Positions 12,162 through 64,000 of a stretch of 64,000 nucleotides of DNA are shown here, in pieces. Origin of the DNA: Dermacentor variabilis (lineage: Eukaryota > Arthropoda > Arachnida > Ixodida > Ixodidae); NCBI RefSeq assembly GCF_050947875.1, contig NC_134568.1, positions 255,716,055-255,780,054 of the forward strand. Direction: 5' to 3'. The stretch's first letter is position 1. Each line of letters opens with the position of its first letter. Both the position numbers and the translations under genes were made by a program. The notes under the pieces are model-generated. The model had not been told where the DNA came from and did not search any database. It saw nothing but the letters and a program-made list of their open reading frames with translations.

Positions 12162-13073
12162 TTAACCCTTTGAGGGTCAATGACGTAAATATATGGCGCC
12201 GCGAGCAAGTCCAAAAATAGTCGATGCCGTATATTTACGGCCCTGCCTGTACATTTAAAAGCATGCCAATTTCCTAACTTTTTCTTTTCTATCATGTGCT
12301 GCCACTATATGGGAATACAGAGAATTTTTTTCGCGCGCCTTTGTCTCTCGGTTTTTGTTGCATGGTTTGTTTTAGAGCTAGTTTGCTCCCGCGAGTCTAT
12401 ATACTACCACTCGCGCATTGGCGTGCGGGTGGGCAGGCAGCGGTTTGGGTTTTGTTCCGCAGGCGGTTTCAGCTTCTTGCGTTTGAAACACTGATGGCTA
12501 TCTCATTACTAATCGCTCAAAGGGCTACTGCTTGTTTCTCACTGATTTAGTGCTCACAAGGGTGCGCATAGGAAGGATGCCGCCGTGCATGCGTTTCCAT
12601 TGCTTTTTTTTGGACACTCGCGAAAACTATTTGCCTCTGGTTGGCGATAAGATGAAGATTAGCGAAAGTTTGTCACACGTTTTGCTTTCTTGACGGGCAC
12701 ACAACCACAGTTTTCTTGAGTGCGCACACCTACGCAGCTTGATTACGCTATGGACGTAAATATTAGTGTAAGAGCAGGAACAGGTGAGAGTTGGGAAATA
12801 TTCTCATGTGATTTTCAAAACCTTGAACTGTGTGTATAACAATGCATCAAATTTTTAATTCTTATAAGTTTATTTCATATTTTATTGTTGTTATTCATGA
12901 ATGAAGAGTACATATATACCAACGTAAAATATTTTTTTCTCACATTATGGTCACCCTAGAAAAATTACGGTAAATTTTTTTCGAACTAAGTCCCTAAGTG
13001 TAATTAGAATCTGTAATAAAAAAAAATAAACCCTGGGCGGTCGCATATGGCGAAAAAAATCGACCCTCAAAGG
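12162..13073. mobile_element. piggyBac-like MITE (about 0.9 kb)
   Basis: The left border, TTAACCCTTTGAGGGTCAAT, pairs with the right border near 13058-13073, whose complement reads CCTTTGAGGGTCGATTTT. TTAA followed by CCC at the left end is the piggyBac signature. The right TTAA is degraded. The interior is AT-rich (for example 12840-13000) and non-coding. It lies about 1.1 kb downstream of the CCDC102A stop codon. Confidence 0.6.
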
Positions 13074-14149
13074 CAAGTGCTTGTCTATGTCCCCTTTTTC
13101 ATCCTTTGTCTGGTTTTGTGCTGTTTAACAAGAAAATTTGCTGAAGAAGATGAGCTTGCCTCCGGAAATTTCGCACCACACTTTGTAGCCTCTGGCATCA
13201 CAAGCAATGGCTGCTATTCAATGGGCTCTTTCAATGGCATAAATGGTGAAAGCTGTACCAAACATAGCAGTGGAAAAGGTGAACTGAGTGAACATAGTGT
13301 GCCATGTGTCTACTAACCAGCTCAGGCACTTGAATAAAATAATTTGGCATGAAGATGTACCCCTGCTCATAAATACTATGAGTATTGTTCTGTAGCAGAA
13401 AGGTACACACATCCAAGTGTACACAGTTGAACTTGTGATGGTTCTATAACCGTGCTGATACAGAATAGTTTTGAAAAATCACCAATGAAGATTTGCAATA
13501 TGTTGCTTCACAGCCAAAACATTTTAAACCTTCATTAAACATTTCTGTGGGGGTATCTTTAGGTTATTTACCAGGCAGCCCCATCATGAACAATCTTGCA
13601 TTACTTTGCTTGCTCCTATCTTGCAGCACAACTAAGGTCTAATTAAGGAAATTTGTTTAAAATTGATAAAATGAAATGAGGGATACTGATGCAAAATGCA
13701 TAAAAAATTGAATGAGAGCATTGGATGAACTATACCTTTAAGTTTCTTTTTACCATGTTTTAAAGAATGTAACCAGATGAGGAAAACATTTAGCAGCTTA
13801 CTAGAAGCTTAAAATGTGCGATTTTCATACACTTGACGCACTTACTTTAAGCTAGCCTTCTGGCAAGACGAAATGAATTTCCTATGTAGTATTACCATGT
13901 TTTGCAAGAGAGTCTAGTCTAGTCCACTTCATGTAACAAGCCAACAAGTTAGCTGAATCTTTTGTACACATAGATATCTTGCTGCACAAACTGTACTATG
14001 CCTGAATTCCTTCATATAACTGTTTAGACAAATCACCTGCATATATACATATATATAAATATAGTACATGCCACTTGAGAGCTGCACGAGCAGCACTAAA
14101 GCTATTCTGCAGTCACGAAATCCTATCTTCAGAGGTGTCAAGAAGGTTG
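13074..14149 (-). other. Probable CCDC102A 3' UTR / 3' flank
   Basis: No gene is recognised. Immediately downstream of the minus-strand stop codon the sequence is AT-rich, with a (TA)n stretch at 14040-14060. I found no AATAAA on the minus strand in this interval. The nearest candidates (TTTATT on the plus strand) lie at 12866-12884, inside the MITE, so the transcript end is unresolved. Confidence 0.35.
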
Positions 14150-58392
<44,243 letters not shown>

Positions 58393-58465
58393 CTGCAAAA
58401 GTAAACATGGTAATTTGTGCATTGACGTAGTAGTTCTGCGGAAACCCGCAAGGTGGAGAGAAGTA

Positions 58466-58622
58466 ATGAATAAAGGGAAAATCAGACATCCACCCGTTCG
58501 TAGCAATTGCTACAAAGGAAATCCATACGGGTTCCTCGAAAGAAAAGCCTCAGAGTTGAAGAAAAATTTCCTTTGTAGCAATTGCTACAAACGGGTGGAT
58601 GACTGATTTTCCCTTTATTCAT
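58466..58622. repeat. Hairpin element with 57-bp arms (2 mismatches), 43-nt loop
   Basis: The arms 58466-58522 and 58566-58622 are inverted copies: ATGAATAAAGGGAAAATCAG, CATCCACCCGTT and GTAGCAATTGCTACAAAGG are shared, differing at two positions. Each arm holds the short palindrome TAGCAATTGCTA. I recall this as a common foldback repeat in tick sequences. It lies 74 bp upstream of the first coding exon of CCDC102A, in its 5' intron. Confidence 0.85.
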
Positions 58623-58837
58623 AATTTGTGCATTACACCCTATGTAGAATTCATAGAAAATCCTTTACATGTGACTTCGTAACGGCTACCAAGGTAGGAG
58701 CAGAAGCCAACAAAATCCTGCACTGAAACTGTATGCAAGACCAGGATGACAGAAGGCATTTTGCCTTGCTATTGTGAAAGGTAGTGCACTGCTTGTTGTG
58801 CAGTCAAAGTTCTGTATTTCTGGCTCGGCCTGTGCAT

Positions 58838-59083
58838 GTAGAGTGCTCAGCAATTGAAATGCGGTACTAGGAGCACGTGGCTGCCGCTACTTATTTGCGC
58901 CACCGGTAGGCGCTAGTGACATTGATCTGATGTAGTTACGTATCGAATGAAAGCGCGTGCTTTTGTGATGGATTGCGACTGCATTTGGACCCCTCAGCGA
59001 TCACCTCGTGTTCACTGGTGGCGCAAAACGGGCCAGCCGCCATGCGGTCCGAGTATCACGTTTCGATCGCTGAGCACTGCAGA
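58838..59083. mobile_element. Short MITE, about 245 bp
   Basis: The left end, AGTGCTCAGCAATTGAAATG, and complemented right end, AGTGCTCAGCGATCGAAACG, are inverted repeats extending about 30 bp (GGTACTAGGA / GATACTCGGA). The interior is GC-richer. A target duplication was not resolved. Confidence 0.65.
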
Positions 59084-59937
59084 TCACACAGCATTTACTT
59101 ATTTTAGACATTTAGTTAGGTGGTACATTGGATAACCCCCAGCAAGAGTGCTAACACAGAGAACACTTTCATCAAATGCAAGCCTCGATCGAAATTTTGG
59201 CACAAATGGCCAGCACTCAGCATGGGCATTCATGCAAGCTGAGAGAAATGTCAATGACAATGCATTCACGATTCAAGCTTTGAATGACAAGAGGCGTGAT
59301 ATGCCAAGTTCTCAGCACTGTGTAACCAAAAATGTGTCTAGAACGTCCTAGCAGTCTGTGTGTGCAATAACTCCCTTGACACCTTGTACAATACGGTTGT
59401 AGGTGTACGCTGGCTCTGCATGTGTAGTGAAAGTTTATAACTTTTTATTGTTACTGTGAGATTTAATAAAAAAAAAACATTGATTGGCTTCTTATATCGT
59501 AATATGTGGCTGTAATCATAAGCCTCAGTATCCGGTGGTTGCTGTTTCTAAACACTGTTGTAATAAAGTTTTCATAGCTGACTTTTTTTTTTCCCCATTA
59601 ATTGAAGAGCAGCGTATATGGGGAACTCACATTTCGCTCACATCTAAATAAGTACGAATAATTACCGTTCGTCCAACGCTGCTAGATCACAGCAACCGAA
59701 CCTGCCAGTCAGATTTAACTTGGGACTTCTCGATCTTGGGATTTATGCCAAAGATTATGAGAAAGAATTCGCATGATCACTCTCAATGATTTACTCAAGC
59801 GATGCTTCAATGAGCTGTGACAGACGTGAGTAATTATTTTCTTCCGTAAACAATCGTCCAATAATGAAAGCACAAAATACATAAAACGTAATGACCTGCC
59901 TTCAGTTTAGAATAAATAGGTATAGTGAGAACGGTGA

Positions 59938-60330
59938 CCCACCTCGCACTCCACTGTGAACAAACTCAGTTCAATGAACTTCAAGTTCCCAATCCGGGTG
60001 CTCGAACTGACGAAAGCTGTGAACAGTACCGTGCTGCATTATGACAGTCGTGACAAGCCGCCCACAGGAACTAATAAGACGCTATCCTTTCAAAGAAGTA
60101 GAAGACAGCGCAATCCTCACGGCAAGGAAAACGAACAACTACATGGTGCACCAACTAGAGAGGAAACAACGCAACACCGGAGATCAATTCGTGTCCGTTA
60201 AAATGAAATCGCCAGCACACCACCATAACCAGCAAACCTTGGCTAAAGCCGGCTTAAGCCGTGCTACTAGCCCCCGAACGCCAAAACCAAAACACATCCA
60301 AAACATATTAGCTCGTTGTTGAGTATCGGC
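59938..60330 (-). promoter_or_regulatory. CCDC102A: Candidate non-coding first exon / promoter of CCDC102A
   Basis: The splice acceptor before the ATG exon requires an upstream non-coding exon. Here the minus strand has a locally GC- and CpG-richer block that ends in GTGCGAG|GTGGGT, a reasonable donor at 59938. No TATA box is evident. This is placement by exclusion. The same block contains a plus-strand 93-codon frame (60041-60322) with no recognised domain. Confidence 0.25.
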
Positions 60331-60383
60331 TTACTTCAGTTAAAGTTTGTTTATATGACTGCGCATTTTGTTAATTTATCTTT

Positions 60384-60440
60384 ATTTCCTATAGCGGCGT
60401 CACACGAATACTTTGGATCGCAATAAAAAAAAAAAGGCTA
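60384..60440. mobile_element. Possible single end of the GGTGTCACA inverted-repeat MITE family
   Basis: CGGCGTCACACGAATACTTTG followed by GATCGCAAT resembles the left end of the 62165-62622 element (GGTGTCACACATACACTTCTG). No right end was found. Confidence 0.3.
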
Positions 60441-60824
60441 ACCTTGATCGAACATAAAGAACTCCATGGGATCAAATTTCTCGATCTCAATTGGTTTTCT
60501 TTCGCTACATGCACAAATGAACCAATTGCGATTGAGAAATTCGGTTGTGATCGAACAGCGATTGAAAGTTCCCGTGAGAGTGGCGTCCTGCCTCACCACG
60601 GCGGAGTGCGCGCCCGCCATTTTTGTGGTTGTCCGTAGCAGACGACAAGGCGCGGGGTGCCTGCATGAATAACCTTGTGTTCAGACTATATACAAAACGT
60701 TCAATCATTATTCAGTCGTCAATTCATCAATCGTTATTCAATCACATTAAAGAATAGTGCTTGTACTGCGGGTTAATATTATTAGCATCAGCCGATGTTA
60801 CGTCCATTGCAGAACGTGCCACTG

Positions 60825-61225
60825 TTTGAATGAGTAAAAACTTTAATGAAAATGAAATAAGGCAGGATGGTTGGGGTCCCTGTGTTCTAGGGCCCTACTG
60901 ACGTGAGCGGCTCGTTGGGCTTGGTCCAGAAGAGCCAACTGGCTCCCCCGGCCCACGTCCGCAAGCCATGCCTACCACTACCTATTCCTCATTAGTGGAT
61001 GCTTGTGTATTATGGGGCTCCCACGCGACGCGTTTTAGTGTGTGTGTCTGTGCACCACGGGCACTCGTCAGTGAACCTCGTGGGATCTATTCTGTGTAGG
61101 TGGTGCAGGTTGGGGTATGTATTCGTCTGAATACAACGACAGTTCCTCTCCTGTTGGCTGTTTAAATTCCAGTGAGGATGACCAGAACGTGCCAGCAGAC
61201 ACAATCCTGTCCCTGCAAATTTCTT
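60825..61225 (-). mobile_element. LINE 3' end (minus strand)
   Basis: The minus strand reads QTNTYPNLHHLHRIDPTRF and DECPWC (61150-61060), then, in another frame, LLDQAQRAAHVSRALE (about 60940-60890), paralleling the LVDHARRAATLSGALE of the LINE tail at 38650-39260. It ends in an AATGAAAAT/AT-rich tail near 60840. It is frameshifted and 5'-truncated. Confidence 0.65.
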
Positions 61226-61559
61226 AACTTCATCAGGCCATCCAGTTCTCGACTACACTTACCCCATACCCAAACAAAAAACTGTTATTAAAAAAAAAAC
61301 ATGTTGCTGGGATAGTTGGTGCACTATTAATTACTAGAGTTGTGGCCCATCAAAAGACGAGGAACAACTGTGCGATCGACCGTCTATTTCGCTTCCGTCA
61401 TCCCTATAGTCGTTCGCTGCCCCACAAATTAGCTTAGCAAACCACCACTAAGATTTGTCTCTTACTTCAGTGCAGAATACCCTTGCACCCATAACAATGA
61501 TGAAGTCCATTTTGCAAACTTGGCAATAAAGCAACCATAGAATATCTTTATAAGTTTGT

Positions 61560-63950
61560 CACAGGCTTTGATACTAAAATTGACCACAGGGTGTTTGAAA
61601 ATGCCTTGGCTAAAGATGGGAATTTTTTTTTTTTTTTTACAGAGCAGGCATATGTTAGGAGCTTTGAACTAAACCTGCTGGATGAGCTAGTTGCAGAATT
61701 TGCCATTCATGTTATCAAGTGTAAAATCAAATGGGACACAAAAAACGGCCACCACAAGTGCTGGACTACAACTGACATTTCCTTAACACTGGGCCTGCAA
61801 AAGGCAGAAACTATACTAAACAGCGCTATTGCCATGCGTGCATGCCACTAATCCTCCAATGAACATAATACACTTCTTTGCTGTACCAACAGGAGCACTG
61901 CTAATGTTATCCTCCTTTTTGATACTAAATGCCTCAAAGATGAACCTGTTCTGTTCTTAAACTAATAACCCTGCTGCTGCTTCTACATGTGCGTGGTGTT
62001 CTCTCAGCCTGTCATATACAAACGCCTCTACAATGAAATGACATGTATAAGAAACAATTTATGTCCTAGCCGAATTCATATCTTTTATGTGCATAGTGAT
62101 CACCTCTACAACAAACACTACAATGAATTTGCTTGTACGGTGAAAAAATGTGAAGAAATTTATACTGGTGTCACACATACACTTCTGATCGCGATTGGGG
62201 CCGATCTGGATGGAGCTTCATATGAATCAGGTGTTGCTTAACAGTCATTAGCAATCGCGATCCGAGAATTGCAATCAGGCGCCTTGATCGCAAACACAGG
62301 CTGATGTCTGCGTCCTCTAGCACAGTATTCTGAAAATGCTAAAAACAAGAAGTGAAGCCAGCTCAATAAAAAAATGTTTGGAAATCTTTTACCAGCAAGA
62401 ACAAGCTGTAAAGTTGAAATATTGTCAAATTTTAACCATATATTGTAAATCTAAATTTGTATCAAATAGGTTATGCAGTTCTGAGAGTTGCTGACGATCA
62501 GCAGATGATAACAATGTGATCTGGATAATTGCACCCTGTAGGAGTGACCATTGTTGATCGCGATCAAGAAATCAGATACGTATCGGCCCCGATCACGATC
62601 AGAAGTGTTCATGTGACACCGGTATTAGGCACCCAAACAGATGATTTGTTGCTTTACAACGAATGCCACACAGTGGTGCCATACTGCCCTCTGCAGACAG
62701 CACTCAGCTGCATTCTGCGCTAATGCAGTGCTAGCGACGCACCTGAAGAGTGTACCAATGCCAGTGAGTGTTGTGTTAAAATCCTGCTGTATTGCCCAAC
62801 TCGTACGCTATTTGTACAACAGCAGTGGGTGCAGCGGCTGACAAGAACGTTGGAGTTGATGAGGTTAAGGCCTAACTACATGTACACTTGCTGGCGCGCA
62901 AAAGCGTGTGCTCGTGTGCCTGCGCTTGCACAGATGGTAAGGGACGGATTGCATGCATCAAAGTGCGGCACAAGTGCAGATATCTTCTCCGTAGTATCGG
63001 TGCTCTGGCTGCCAAACAAAAATACGATGCCTACGAATACAAAAATATTGAGCCAAATGGGCGCGTGCTGGTGTGCGTCATGTAGGTTGAAACCAGCATT
63101 GCTCGCAAGGGGCGACAAACACAAAGCATGTGGGCACAAACTTTTGCACGCCAGCAAGCGTACATGTAGTTTGACCTCTATTGTAACTGACGACTGCCAT
63201 CGTCTTCAAAGCCTTCTATGCCAGAAAGGACGTAAATGTCAACAAAGGCATCATTGACAAATAGCCTGCAGTGTAAACAAATGAATTTGCATGACAAGGA
63301 ATGCAATAGCTGCGTTCAATGATTTGCAGAATTACCTGGCGTCGCTCTTGTGTTTTATTGCAAAGACCGTCATGAACCTCACTGCTACGAGGAGGGCTGC
63401 AGTCGCACATTCCGCCAGACGAAACATGCACAAGAAATAGCAACTTATTTCGCTAAGTATCTCTTGAACTCATGTTAAATAATTTTTTTTTTCCCTGTTG
63501 TACGTGTTCGGCCTGCTCCATTGCGAGTGGCACGGTACGCAATCTTTACAATGAAGTGACTTGTATAACAAAGGATTTTGGAGGTCAGAAGCACTTCGCT
63601 GTAAAGGCATTTTGACTGTAGATGCTATGTTGGTCAGACTGAAAGGTACCTAAATGCAAGGCTGAGAAAACACCACACACATGCTGAGCAAAAGCAGGGC
63701 CACGACGTACAGCTTATCACTGTTGAAGATAGCAAGGCCTGCTTTTTGATAGTACATGTCCAGGGCAAGTTTAAACAACAGATCAGTCTAGTCTTTGAGG
63801 AACTTGACATAAAAGAAGATAACAGTATTAGCACTGCCTTTATTGGTATTACCAAGAAAGAAATGTTTATCTTAGAGTACAAGTGGCACATGCATGGCAA
63901 ACAATACTGTTTGGTATGGCTCCAGCCTAATGTAGCGAAACGTTAAGTAA
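61560..63950 (+). mobile_element. Penelope-like fragments, two partial copies, MITE-interrupted
   Basis: At 63624-63900 a frame encodes CYVGQTERYLNARLRKHH, a GIY-YIG motif, then LIVHVQGKFKQQISLVFEEL and GITKKEMFILEYKWH. A related upstream stretch (LYNEMTCI at about 62025, LYNEVTCI at about 63547) suggests two tandem partial copies. The first is cut at KKCEEIY by the MITE at 62165. The frame 61591-61851 (FELNLLDELVAEFAIHVIKC) and the 142-codon frame at 62829-63257 are unassigned. No RT was seen, and the element may continue beyond the window. Confidence 0.55.
62165..62622. mobile_element. TA-flanked MITE, 458 bp
   Basis: Left CTGGTGTCACACATACACTT followed by CTGATCGCGATTGGGGCCGA, and right (complemented) CCGGTGTCACATGAACACTT followed by CTGATCGTGATCGGGGCCGA, form inverted repeats of about 42 bp. 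TA lies on both sides (62163-62164, 62623-62624). The interior is AT-rich and non-coding. Confidence 0.85.
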
Positions 63951-64000
63951 ATGTCACTTGTAGTCCAGCCTTTGTGGTGCCTGTTTCTTTTTTGTGTAAT

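Overview
The window looks like nuclear DNA of a hard (ixodid, probably metastriate) tick. The signs are one intron-rich animal gene spread over more than 44 kb, introns packed with transposons, a Ruka-type tRNA-derived SINE with a perfect 12-bp target duplication, Penelope-like elements, and several TTAA- and TA-flanked inverted-repeat element families. There is no bacterial organisation (operons, ribosome binding sites, CRISPR) and no intact long ORF. Almost every long open frame is transposon debris or chance.

The one host gene I can support is on the minus strand: an orthologue of the coiled-coil protein CCDC102A. I reconstructed nine coding exons (58331..58198, 51058..50864, 47548..47342, 45800..45692, 39953..39837, 36834..36631, 33395..33225, 26432..26329, 14255..14150). 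All junctions obey GT-AG, all phases agree, and the joined CDS is 1347 nt (448 codons plus TGA). An in-frame stop lies upstream of the ATG, and an acceptor at 58393-58394 shows that at least one non-coding 5' exon lies further right, possibly near 59.94-60.3 kb.

Layout. 1-9.1 kb: GC-rich unassigned sequence, an arginine-rich duplicated frame, remnants of two LINEs, a SINE-like repeat, and a minus-strand Penelope-like element with RT and GIY-YIG domains. 9.1-14.1 kb: downstream flank or 3' UTR of the gene, with a TTAA MITE and a piggyBac-like MITE. 14.1-58.4 kb: the CCDC102A gene. Its last intron (14.3-26.3 kb) holds a TTAA MITE with a 42-bp tandem repeat, a tRNA-containing foldback, a LINE reverse transcriptase, a TA-flanked element, and a hAT/ZBED-type transposase relic nested in a TTAA element. 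The other introns hold a Tigger-like pair of elements abutting at one TA, solo LTRs, a Penelope copy with long inverted ends, LINE tails, a TTAA MITE, a Ruka SINE, an RTE-like LINE tail, a palindromic Penelope fragment, a hAT MITE with an 8-bp duplication, an internally deleted mariner, an LTR element end, and a second SINE with an inverted minisatellite. 58.4-64 kb: a near-perfect hairpin, a small MITE, a possible 5' region of the gene, a LINE tail, and Penelope fragments broken by a 458-bp MITE.

I found no new multi-gene system. The most notable observations are the complete CCDC102A gene model and several well-resolved nested or palindromic transposon structures. Family names were given by recognition of motifs and ends, without database searches.
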